DNA of 39,890 nucleotides from Caldilineaceae bacterium SB0664_bin_27 (GTDB lineage: Bacteria; Chloroflexota; Anaerolineae; Caldilineales; Caldilineaceae): NCBI GenBank assembly GCA_009838625.1, contig VXRG01000090.1, forward strand, positions 33,044-72,933. Reading direction: 5' to 3'. Made by a program: the position numbers and the translations under genes. How positions within the stretch are numbered: the first letter of the stretch is position 1; each line of letters opens with the position of its first letter. The notes under the pieces are model-generated. The model searched no databases and was not told the DNA's origin. It saw nothing but the letters and a program-made list of their open reading frames with translations. Below, in pieces: positions 23,838-30,980 of the stretch.

Positions 23838-24542
23838 TCAGAATATCGAAGCGAGCGCCTGCCATCGCTCCCTCTGAGGTGCTGGCATATTGTCAAGATT
23901 CTCTGGCGCCAGGGCGCCGAGAGCGCCTGTCCCGTCCTGCGACCGGCGTCGTCCCAGATGCGCAGCGTACGTTACTACGGACTCCTGATCTTCTTCACTG
24001 AGACCCGCAAGGAGAACGCCTGCCGACGCCCCGCTGTGGAACAGCGACTCCCGCTCGTTGTACACGACCGAGTCGGGATTGGGGCTTTTGTCGACGATGA
24101 CTCGCCTCAGGTTGGCCTGACTCAGTTCCTGGAGAAGCTCGGCGAAGACAGTTACGACCTTGGGATGGTTGGTGCGCGCCGCCATCACTGCCGCCCGACT
24201 GAAACAGTAATCCCCAGCCAGGATCGTACCGCCAAGCAGGAAACTGTCAATCGGGGCGGTCGGTTCGGGTCTAAGCAAAAGGCGGTGGATGTTAAGTGCG
24301 ATTTGCAAGAGCTCAAGTGCCGATGCCAGCGCCACCCTGCGAAACTCATTCTCGGCCGTATCGTTCTTCGGCGCGGCCGATGCAAGTACTACGGCTGCCA
24401 GCAACTGCTCGTCCGCCAGTTCACTGCGGACGAACTGCGCCAACCCGTCGGGGAGATCGGCCACTGCCTCTTCAAGCTCTGCGGCAACAAGATTCAGTTC
24501 AGCCAGTAGCGCATTGCAAGCCTGTTCAGCCATTCGGCTCAT
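23838..24542 (-). CDS. Degenerate polyprenyl-synthase-like protein (probable pseudoenzyme)
   Basis: A 234-residue all-helical protein with the order of trans-prenyltransferase segments. ALASALELLQIALNIHRLLL stands where the first Asp-rich motif would be, then GGTILAGDYCFSRAAVMAA, and then ESLFHSGASAGVLLAGLSEE, which corresponds to the usual KTA-LF...GA-LAG helix. Both DDxxD motifs that bind diphosphate and Mg are missing, and the protein stops at LGRRRSQDG, where active enzymes continue with FQIVDD. It is about 100 residues shorter than active synthases. It is therefore likely a non-catalytic subunit or a repurposed helical scaffold. It lies 105 bp after parB and 38 bp before the ATP-grasp gene on the same strand. 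Confidence 0.7.
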   Translation of the reverse strand: MSRMAEQACNALLAELNLVAAELEEAVADLPDGLAQFVRSELADEQLLAAVVLASAAPKNDTAENEFRRVALASALELLQIALNIHRLLLRPEPTAPIDSFLLGGTILAGDYCFSRAAVMAARTNHPKVVTVFAELLQELSQANLRRVIVDKSPNPDSVVYNERESLFHSGASAGVLLAGLSEEDQESVVTYAAHLGRRRSQDGTGALGALAPENLDNMPAPQRERWQALASIF

Positions 24543-24648
24543 CCGGATTCGCTTGTCTGAAGCAGTTCAAGGGGTAGATCCCAGAGTCTGCAGGCCTTCT
24601 GCGGATTCGTGATGGATCTGCCGAGGCAGCAGGTGAGGAGGCGAATTC

Positions 24649-25593
24649 TCAGTCCGTCTCATCTCCGACGATTTCCCGGTAGATCGTCTCCAGGTCCCCA
24701 TCACTATAGAAGTGGATGACGAGACGACCGCTGCCGTCCGCTCTGCGGTCGAGGTTGACTTTCGTACTGAGACGGTCGCGAAAGCGGTTCTCCCAGTAGC
24801 GGACCTGCGCCAGCAGATGCGGAGGGTCTTCCTCCGCTGCATGCGCCGGCGGCTCTTCATGCCACTTTCTGACGAGATCCTCTGTCTGCCGTACGTTCAA
24901 CTCCCGCGCCACGATTGTGTCGAGAGCCTTCAGTCTGTCTCCGTCTTCTTCAAGGCTCAATAGGGCACGCGCATGGCCCGCGCTAATCATCCGATCGTTC
25001 AACGCTGCCTGGACCTCTGTGGGCAGCCCCAAGAGACGAACCGAGTTGGCCACGGCCGACCGGCTCTTCCCCACCCGATACGCAACCCGTGCCTGGGTAA
25101 GGCTGAACTGGTCAATCAGCGCGCTGAAGGCAGCAGCCTCCTCCATAGGACTCAGATCGTCGCGCTGCAGATTTTCGACCAGGGCCAGCTCCAGCAACTG
25201 CTGCGACGTCGCCTCGCGCACGACGGCCGGCACGACCGCCAGCCCTGCGTGGCGCGCCGCCCGCCAGCGCCTTTCTCCCGCGACCAGCCAATAACGCTGC
25301 GGTTGATCAGGCCGCTCGGCGAGGATGAGCGGTTGGATGACACCGTGCTCCTTTATGGAGGTGGCCAACTCAACCAGCGTAGCTTGTTCGAAGCGCGTCC
25401 GCGGCTGGTGAGGATTGGGCTCGATCTCGTCGACAGGAACATCGCGGATTCCCTCGTCAACTGTCGGAGCAGTCAGTTCTTCGGACTCGTCCTCCTCGGC
25501 GGCGGCTGGTCTGCCGAGAAGTGCGCCCAGCCCCCGGCCCAGCCCGTGCCTTCGGCGGGGATTCAGATGTTCTGGTCCGGTTTCTCTGCTCAT
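24649..25593 (-). CDS. parB: Chromosome-partitioning protein ParB
   Basis: A 314-residue ParB. Signatures: a basic start with HGLGRGLGALLG; the N-terminal CTPase/clamp domain with NPHQPRTRF, GVIQPLIL and GERRWRAARHAGL; the ENLQRDDLSPMEEA segment; and a helix-turn-helix DNA-binding region (LTQARVAYRVGKSRSAVANSVRLL, about 176-199). A C-terminal dimerisation part follows. ParB binds parS and loads clamps around the origin. It overlaps parA by 4 bp (ATGA). I found no parS site in the window. Confidence 0.96.
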   Translation of the reverse strand: MSRETGPEHLNPRRRHGLGRGLGALLGRPAAAEEDESEELTAPTVDEGIRDVPVDEIEPNPHQPRTRFEQATLVELATSIKEHGVIQPLILAERPDQPQRYWLVAGERRWRAARHAGLAVVPAVVREATSQQLLELALVENLQRDDLSPMEEAAAFSALIDQFSLTQARVAYRVGKSRSAVANSVRLLGLPTEVQAALNDRMISAGHARALLSLEEDGDRLKALDTIVARELNVRQTEDLVRKWHEEPPAHAAEEDPPHLLAQVRYWENRFRDRLSTKVNLDRRADGSGRLVIHFYSDGDLETIYREIVGDETD

Positions 25594-26420
25594 CGATAAG
25601 TCACCGTGGAATCTGGCGATCCTGGCAGAACATCGGCGGCCGCTTCAACGCCGACCGGAAAACGCCCAATGAACTCGGCGGCCAGCGCTTCATAGGCCAG
25701 CGCACCGGCGCTCTCCGGGGCGTAACTGAGTACTGCCAGACCGTGACTTGGCGCCTCGCTGAGGCGAACAGAACGGGGAATCAGCGTCTCAAATGTTTCC
25801 AAAGGAAAGTGCGCACGCACGTCTTCCTCCACCTGGGTGCTGAGGTTAGTGCGCGCGTCCGACATAGTGAGCAGCACTCCGGCTACCTTGAGACGGCCGT
25901 TGAGTACCTTTCGAACTTGCTCAATTGTGTTAAGCAGCTGGCTCAATCCCTCAAGCGCCAGGTATTCGCACTGGACGGGGATGATGATCCCGTCCGCAGC
26001 CGTCAGCCCGTTTATGGTAATCAGGCCCAGGCTAGGCGGGTCATCAATGAACACGTAGTCGTACTGGCAGGATAGAGGCTGGAGCGCCCTGGAGAGCAGC
26101 TGCTCACGCGCCATTCTCGCGGCCATTTCCACTTCCGCGCCAGCCAGATCGAGATTGGCAGGCACCAGGCTCAAACCTGGCAGGGTTGTAGCTGTGACCG
26201 CCTCCTGGATGGGCCTGTTGTCCATTAGAACATCGTAGAGGCTCGTGCCGGGTTTTCTTGGGTCAATGCCCAGGCTGGTCGTCGCATTTGCCTGTGGGTC
26301 GCTGTCAATGAGCAAGACCTGGCAACCGGCGCCAGCCAGGTAGGCGCACAGGTTGACGGCCGTTGTCGTCTTTCCCACCCCACCCTTTTGATTGGCGATA
26401 GCGAAGATCTGTGCCGTCAT
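25590..26420 (-). CDS. parA: Chromosome-partitioning ATPase ParA (Soj)
   Basis: A 276-residue ParA/MinD-type ATPase. The deviant Walker A is KGGVGKTTTAVNL with Lys12 and Lys17. Walker A' is DSDPQANATTSLG, and Walker B is YVFIDDPPSLG. The length and lack of an N-terminal helix-turn-helix fit a chromosomal Soj protein. It works with ParB to segregate origins. The ATG at 26420 has AAGG just upstream. It follows the PfkB kinase gene by 68 bp on the same strand. Confidence 0.96.
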   Translation of the reverse strand: MTAQIFAIANQKGGVGKTTTAVNLCAYLAGAGCQVLLIDSDPQANATTSLGIDPRKPGTSLYDVLMDNRPIQEAVTATTLPGLSLVPANLDLAGAEVEMAARMAREQLLSRALQPLSCQYDYVFIDDPPSLGLITINGLTAADGIIIPVQCEYLALEGLSQLLNTIEQVRKVLNGRLKVAGVLLTMSDARTNLSTQVEEDVRAHFPLETFETLIPRSVRLSEAPSHGLAVLSYAPESAGALAYEALAAEFIGRFPVGVEAAADVLPGSPDSTVTYR

Positions 26421-26488
26421 TTGCCTTGCAGTCTTGAAGAGTTACCTACACGAATAGAATCCAGCCCGTCTTGTGGAGAATTCACCTT

Positions 26489-27370
26489 CTATGCACCGCT
26501 CCGCCGCCAGGGATGTGAGGCCATATAATCCAACACCCTCTTGTGGCTGGGGATTCCCGTCACGCCCTGACCTTCAACGCCAAAAGAGGCGGTTACATTG
26601 GCGTACCTTGCCGCGTCCAACGGGTCTCCCGTCTCATCAAGCCGAAGCAGAAATGCTGTGGCAAAGATGTCCCCGGCTCCAGTTGGGTCCACTTCGGTTG
26701 CCGGGCGGGGAGGAATCGGGACGGTTTCCACCTCCGAGTCCGGTCTGCGCCTGTAGACCGTGCTACCGTCCCGGTACTCGGTCAGGACAACGAGCGAAAT
26801 GTACTCAAGAAACTCTTCAACCTGGCCCAGGTCGCCGTCAATGTCCTCTTTCGACAGAATCAGGGCATCTAGATGGGGAAGGATCCGCTCCCTATCCTGC
26901 CATGGCGCGGGATAGACTCTACCCTCTTCGTCCCAGCGACGCATCCAGCCCTGGGGCACTGCTGCAACGATCGTGTCAGCGTCAAAGATGGAGGCCACTT
27001 CCGGCGGCACCTCGTTTACGAGAGGGCCGAGGAGGGCGATATGAGGCGCCCTCAATTGAGGGGGAATGTCCACTGCTGCAATTGGCGGCGATGGCGTGTA
27101 GCAGTACTGCACGCGTCCTTCCGGCGAGTACAGATTCGCGAAAGTCGTCGTGTTGGCGCTAGGAAGAACGTGCAAGTCTGCCAAGCCGCTCAATTCAGAC
27201 AGTTCAACATCGTCACCCGCTCGAGTCAGAATCGCCGGTCGGCGCCCGAGGCGGGAAGCCGTGACAGCGGCAAAGCTAACTGTGCCCCCCAGCAGGTAGT
27301 CGGTCGCGGCAGGGTCCGCAGTCGCAATGTCGCGAGTAACCGTACCTATAGCAAGAAGATCGATCGACAT
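26489..27370 (-). CDS. PfkB-family sugar kinase
   Basis: A 293-residue ribokinase/PfkB-like protein. The signature VDPTGAGDIFATAFLL (about 228-243) holds the catalytic-base Asp, and an LLGGTVSFAAVTASRLG segment near residue 27 is the substrate-side GG motif. Members phosphorylate sugars or nucleosides with ATP. The substrate is not clear; the short N-terminal lid and the absence of the usual GGN motif suggest a divergent subgroup. It sits between jag and parA, where other genomes carry mnmE, mnmG or rsmG. Confidence 0.88.
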   Translation of the reverse strand: MSIDLLAIGTVTRDIATADPAATDYLLGGTVSFAAVTASRLGRRPAILTRAGDDVELSELSGLADLHVLPSANTTTFANLYSPEGRVQYCYTPSPPIAAVDIPPQLRAPHIALLGPLVNEVPPEVASIFDADTIVAAVPQGWMRRWDEEGRVYPAPWQDRERILPHLDALILSKEDIDGDLGQVEEFLEYISLVVLTEYRDGSTVYRRRPDSEVETVPIPPRPATEVDPTGAGDIFATAFLLRLDETGDPLDAARYANVTASFGVEGQGVTGIPSHKRVLDYMASHPWRRSGA

Positions 27371-27417
27371 TGACGATTCGCGGGCTATGGACGCCTGGTT
27401 TCACCTGTCGGGTCGGT

Positions 27418-27510
27418 CCCGATTGCCCGCGGCCTTTCCCTTCCAAAGTAACTGAACCCCGAGGAGCAGCCCGGTACCCCAGCCATCCGGCGGGCGACTG
27501 CTGAATCGGG
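27418..27510 (-). terminator. Imperfect long inverted repeat downstream of jag
   Basis: CCCGATTGCCCGC (27418-27430) pairs in two blocks with GCGGGC (27490-27495) and AATCGGG (27504-27510). The inner loop is about 59 nt and includes GGTACC. It lies between the end of jag (27520) and the start of the PfkB gene (27370) and could end or process the ribosomal/insertase transcript. There is no T-run. Confidence 0.3.
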
Positions 27511-27519
27511 TCTCCTCCT

Positions 27520-28374
27520 TCATTTCAGCAGGATCTGAACTTTGCGGCGGACGTCCTCTCCGGTACTTGCCGTATAGACGTGCTCGTGATTTCGCAGGGC
27601 AATATGGACGAGACGTCGTTCGCTAGCGGGCATTGGTTCCAAGGAGGCAGGCCGCCCCGTGGCTACGACCTGGTCTGCCAGGCGGTGGGCCAGCTGATCC
27701 AGTTGCTCGGCTCTTCTCTGCTTGTAGCCGTCTACGTCAATTACAATGTTTTTCCAGCGATGCAGCTCCTGGTTGACCATGAGTCGAATAAGGTACTGCA
27801 TGCTCGCGAGAGTCTCGCCATTGCGCCCGATGAGGAAGCCCAACTCCTCTCCCACAATATTCAGAGTGAGGGCGCGGTCGTTGTCCTCCGGGTTGTCCTG
27901 CCAGGAAACTTCAATTTCGGCCTTTATGCCCATATGGACCAACATCTGATTCACGAGATCAAAGGCGAGGTCTTCCAATTCTGCGTCGTCCGCGCCGACT
28001 TCACCATTGAGCCCCGGCTGCGTGTCTTCCACAGTCACAGGTTCTGATTCTGCCTCTACAGTTGCGGCGCCATCAGCTGGAGGGAGATCGGACACTATCT
28101 CGGCAGCCTCTTCCGGTTCTGTTCCAGCATCGGCCTCGATCTCTTCCTGTTCTTCGCCATCGTGCGGGGCCTGGGCTTCCGAGTGGTCAGCTGTGTCTCG
28201 GCGAGTGAGACGCACCAAGGCGTCAGAGGCGCCGATTCCCAGGATGCCCCGGCTCCCCTCGTTGAGCACTTCGATCTCGATCTCTTCCCGGGAGACACCA
28301 AGTTGGCGGCAGCCTTCGTCGACAGCCGCTTCCACGGTCTTCGCATTGTATTCGTAGCTCTGACCTTCGTTCAT
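27520..28374 (-). CDS. jag: RNA-binding protein Jag/KhpB (Jag_N, KH, R3H)
   Basis: A 284-residue protein with three parts. Jag_N (about 1-55) reads YNAKTVEAAVDEGCRQLGVS and GILGIGASDALVRL. A long acidic linker (about 60-130) is rich in Glu, Asp and Ala. A KH domain with GRNGETLASMQYLIRLMVNQ (about 180-200) leads into an R3H domain with RRLVHIALRNHEHVYTAS at the C-terminus. KhpB proteins bind many RNAs and affect cell elongation and division. The gene starts 1 bp after the yidC stop, so the two are coupled. The linker is longer than in most relatives. Confidence 0.94.
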   Translation of the reverse strand: MNEGQSYEYNAKTVEAAVDEGCRQLGVSREEIEIEVLNEGSRGILGIGASDALVRLTRRDTADHSEAQAPHDGEEQEEIEADAGTEPEEAAEIVSDLPPADGAATVEAESEPVTVEDTQPGLNGEVGADDAELEDLAFDLVNQMLVHMGIKAEIEVSWQDNPEDNDRALTLNIVGEELGFLIGRNGETLASMQYLIRLMVNQELHRWKNIVIDVDGYKQRRAEQLDQLAHRLADQVVATGRPASLEPMPASERRLVHIALRNHEHVYTASTGEDVRRKVQILLK

Positions 28375-28375
28375 C

Positions 28376-29377
28376 TTATCGTCTCTTTCGATTACGCCGG
28401 TTCCGCCGACGCTGAGGCGTCTTCTTTGGTACGACCTCCGTTGCTTCCGCAGCAGGAGTCACGGTCGAGCCGCCGTCCGCGGAAGCCACGCCGGCCGCGG
28501 CCGGTAGGGCTTGGGGCGCGGCAGGTGCAATCGCGTTGTTTACACCGCTCAGATAGTTTGCGGCATAAGTCTGGCCCAGTTGCAGCAGGTTGCTTGTCAC
28601 CCAATACAGCGAAAGACCGGCAGGTACCTGTAAGGTAAAGAAGCCAAACATGAGGGTCATAATCGTGGTCATCTGCTTCATCATTCCAGCCTGGCCTTCG
28701 CTGCCGGTGGGCGTGGTCGCCGTCGTCATGCGCTGCATGTAGACCTGGCTTATCATGAGCAGAGCCGGCAGTACCAAGTAGGCCAGCAAGAGCAAGTACT
28801 CACCATTATTGAATTTCTCGGGAATCCAGGCAAGGCCCCGCGTGAATTCCGGAAAGCCAAGGTCCGGAATCCAAAAGAAGCGGGCATCCGACAGTGCGGG
28901 ACCCAAGGCCACCAGGGCTGAATAGAGTCCGAAAAGGACCGGCATCTGCACGACCATCGGCAAGCAGCCACTGAGCGGGTTGACACCCGCCTCGCGATAC
29001 AGCTTCATCTGCTCCTGGGCCATCTTGTCCCGATTCTTGCCGAACTTCTTCTGCAGCTCCTGAAGTTGAGGCTGAAGGTTTTTCTGTGCCTGCATACTCC
29101 TAATCTGAATCATCGTCAACGGGAACGTGATCATCTTGATGATGATCGTAAACAGGATGATCGCAAAGCCCCAGCTATAGGGGATATCCCAGTTTACGAG
29201 ACTTGTGTTCATCCAGATCAGGGACTTTGCGAGGGGAAACACGATGACGACCTGCCACCAGCCATCTGCCTCAGCAGTGTTCCAATCCACCACACCTTCG
29301 CGAGGGACGCCGCAACCGCCAAGTAGAAAAGCCGCCGATACCAGGATCAACAGCCAGAGAATCCTTCTGCGAATCAC
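28376..29377 (-). CDS. yidC: Membrane protein insertase YidC/Oxa1
   Basis: A 333-residue insertase of the short type without the large periplasmic domain. A lipoprotein signal (RRRILWLLILVSAAFLLGGC) is followed by five core helices: VVIVFPLAKSLIWM, GFAIILFTIIIKMITFPL (where Lys stands in the usual groove Arg position), GCLPMVVQMPVLFGLYSALV, YLLLLAYLVLPALLM and MTLMFGFFTLQVPAGLSLYW. A basic C-terminal tail ends in RRRNRRNRKRR, which can contact ribosomes. I chose the GTG at 29377 because AGGAG (29385-29389) lies 7 nt upstream; an in-frame ATG at 29407 has no site. The 255 bp before it, up to yidD, hold nothing I can recognise. Confidence 0.93.
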   Translation of the reverse strand: MIRRRILWLLILVSAAFLLGGCGVPREGVVDWNTAEADGWWQVVIVFPLAKSLIWMNTSLVNWDIPYSWGFAIILFTIIIKMITFPLTMIQIRSMQAQKNLQPQLQELQKKFGKNRDKMAQEQMKLYREAGVNPLSGCLPMVVQMPVLFGLYSALVALGPALSDARFFWIPDLGFPEFTRGLAWIPEKFNNGEYLLLLAYLVLPALLMISQVYMQRMTTATTPTGSEGQAGMMKQMTTIMTLMFGFFTLQVPAGLSLYWVTSNLLQLGQTYAANYLSGVNNAIAPAAPQALPAAAGVASADGGSTVTPAAEATEVVPKKTPQRRRNRRNRKRR

Positions 29378-29632
29378 AGTTTTTCTCCTAGTCGCCGCGC
29401 CATTCATTGGCGCCGGCAGGGCCGGTTTACGTCATGGCTGACAAGGCCTGGAGCGCTGTTCGACTTCGACTATTCCGGCCGTCTCACCTTCCAGACGGCT
29501 CAAGCATCCACAGACCTGCCACCATCTCAAGTCCTGGTCCGGTGAATCGCAGTCCGGCAAACTGCCCCCACCACTGGCCTAGTCCTACTCAAGAGCAAAC
29601 GCGACGAGAAAACGCAAGAGATCAGCATTTTC

Positions 29633-29842
29633 TCAGGGAACTGGGTCGAATCCGCCTGGATGCCATGGATGGCAACGACATATGCGCCGCAGTCCCATCC
29701 ATCCTCCCTGGACGGCCCCGTATCGTTCTACCGCCTCATAGGTGTACTGCGAACAGGTCGGATGGAAACGGCAGTTGCTCCCCAGCAGCGGCGAAATTCC
29801 CCTCTGATAGAGTCTGATCAAGAGCAACAGGACGGAGCGCAC
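29633..29842 (-). CDS. yidD: Membrane protein insertion efficiency factor YidD
   Basis: A 69-residue protein of the normal YidD length. The signature is [30 protein letters not shown] in two blocks, with three conserved Cys, and a C-terminal [20 protein letters not shown]. YidD aids YidC in membrane insertion. The start is a GTG at 29842 with AAGG 7 nt upstream, 12 bp after rnpA. The gene order rnpA-yidD-yidC is the conserved one. Confidence 0.95.
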   Translation of the reverse strand: MRSVLLLLIRLYQRGISPLLGSNCRFHPTCSQYTYEAVERYGAVQGGWMGLRRICRCHPWHPGGFDPVP

Positions 29843-29854
29843 GGTTTGCCTTTT

Positions 29855-30220
29855 TCAGGCCCTGCCCTCGTTTGGGTCCAGCTCAGTTACGAACAGAGCT
29901 GCCCGGCCAAAGAGGCGAGAAAGGGCGGCGTCGATCTGCGCATACGTTGCCTTCCGAATTGGAGAACGGGCTATTACGACACAGTCCCATCCAGGCTGAA
30001 TCCGGCTCATACGCAGCCGTATCGATTCACGCATCCGTCTCTTGACACGGTTCCGTATAACGGCATTGCCTATGCGGCGGCTTACAGAGAATCCGAACCG
30101 ACTGTATGGAAGGCGATTCTCCAAAATGCACAAAACAGCGAGGCGGTTGCTATACGTCTGTCCCGTCCGGCGGATCTCCTGGAACCGGCCGTTGTCCCGT
30201 ACTCGATAGCGTCGTTTCAA
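29855..30220 (-). CDS. rnpA: Ribonuclease P protein component
   Basis: A 121-residue RnpA with FGFSVSRRIGNAVIRNRVKR and RMRES, the RNR motif region that contacts the P RNA. The N-terminus KRRYRVRDNGRFQEIRRTG is typical. The start is a TTG at 30220 with GGAAG about 9 nt upstream; no ATG or GTG is available before an in-frame stop. The 161 bp between this gene and rpmH hold no recognisable feature. Confidence 0.95.
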   Translation of the reverse strand: MKRRYRVRDNGRFQEIRRTGQTYSNRLAVLCILENRLPYSRFGFSVSRRIGNAVIRNRVKRRMRESIRLRMSRIQPGWDCVVIARSPIRKATYAQIDAALSRLFGRAALFVTELDPNEGRA

Positions 30221-30381
30221 GCCGCTGCGCTTCCAAAAGATTCAGTATGTTTTCGAGTGCGGTTGGTTGGCCGAGCCAGCAGGCCTTAGTCCCCTGCTCC
30301 TCACGCAGCCATCCCCGCGCCCGCCTGCAGCCGTGCCTAACCAGCGCGGTTACGCGCCCCCGCTCCAGGCAGGTCGTTCAC

Positions 30382-30546
30382 CTAGAATGTTCGTTTGCGA
30401 GTTGAAAGCTGGACAGTCAGTTCTGTCCTCTGCTTCAGCCGGCGCCGCTTCAAAACATTACGTCCGCCGGGTTTCCTCATTCGCTTTCGAAAGCCGTGTG
30501 TCCGCAGCCGCTTGCGAACCTTTGGTTGCCAGGTTCGTTTAGGCAT
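30382..30546 (-). CDS. rpmH: 50S ribosomal protein L34
   Basis: A 54-residue protein translated from the ATG at 30546 to TAG at 30384-30382. It begins [20 protein letters not shown] and continues [19 protein letters not shown], a clear L34. About 10 residues of basic tail (ending STRKRTF) extend past the usual 44-46. AAGGAG (30554-30559) is 7 nt upstream. A strong promoter lies 48-78 bp upstream. It is first in the minus-strand run that leads to parB. Confidence 0.97.
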   Translation of the reverse strand: MPKRTWQPKVRKRLRTHGFRKRMRKPGGRNVLKRRRLKQRTELTVQLSTRKRTF

Positions 30547-30980
30547 ATCCCTGCTCCTTCAAAATTAACAATTCAGAATAACTACCAATAGTCAATTATA
30601 CGCGTCAACGACTGCCAATGTCAAATCTTCTGCTATTTTCGATACTGTGCTATTCCCAAGTTCAAACCGTCCTCAGTGAGCGAATACTGATTTGCCTACT
30701 ATCTGAGTCTCACTTTGCGAGCAGCCGCAGAGGCGGCGCCACCTGCTACACTAATTCTGAACTTTCGGTCCGCAGGCTTCCAGCAGGTCCTCAGCGAGGC
30801 CCTCTGTTCAATTGGACCACCTACCTTCACAACTCCGAATTAGAAAGTAGGCTTTTTCGCACATTTATGCCGTATGATATAGTACTATACAGCCGCTATT
30901 TCTCTCTCGGGCGGCCGAGCTTCCGTCAAACCGGTGCCGCCTCCGGGCATTTGGCGTTTCAAAATGAACTGTAGAGTATC
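30547..30980. other. 434-bp divergent, AT-richer intergenic region
   Basis: This region separates the minus-strand rpmH run from the plus-strand genes. It is visibly richer in A and T than the surroundings. It holds the rpmH promoter (30595-30624) and a perfect 12-bp palindrome, TATAGTACTATA (30878-30889). No DnaA box of the TTATCCACA type is visible on either strand and no dnaA gene is adjacent, so calling it an origin is only a possibility. No plausible small gene was found. Confidence 0.55.
30595..30624 (-). promoter_or_regulatory. Consensus sigma-70 promoter for rpmH operon
   Basis: On the minus strand, TTGACA (30624-30619), 18 nt, TATAAT (30600-30595). Both hexamers are perfect. Transcription would start near 30588, about 40 nt before the rpmH ATG, and probably drives rpmH-rnpA-yidD-yidC-jag. 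Confidence 0.8.

Noticed and set aside
23800..23865. Upstream ATG start for the ATP-grasp gene
   Set aside because: It overlaps the preceding gene by 28 bp, and its GAGGGAG is only 2 nt from the ATG; the GTG at 23799 is better placed. Not excluded.
26472..26480. DnaA-box-like TGTGGAGAA near parA
   Set aside because: A single site with one mismatch, with no cluster around it.
27396..27411. parS-like sequence TGGTTTCACCTGTCGG
   Set aside because: Only one half (GTTTCAC) fits TGTTTCACGTGAAACA; the other half does not.
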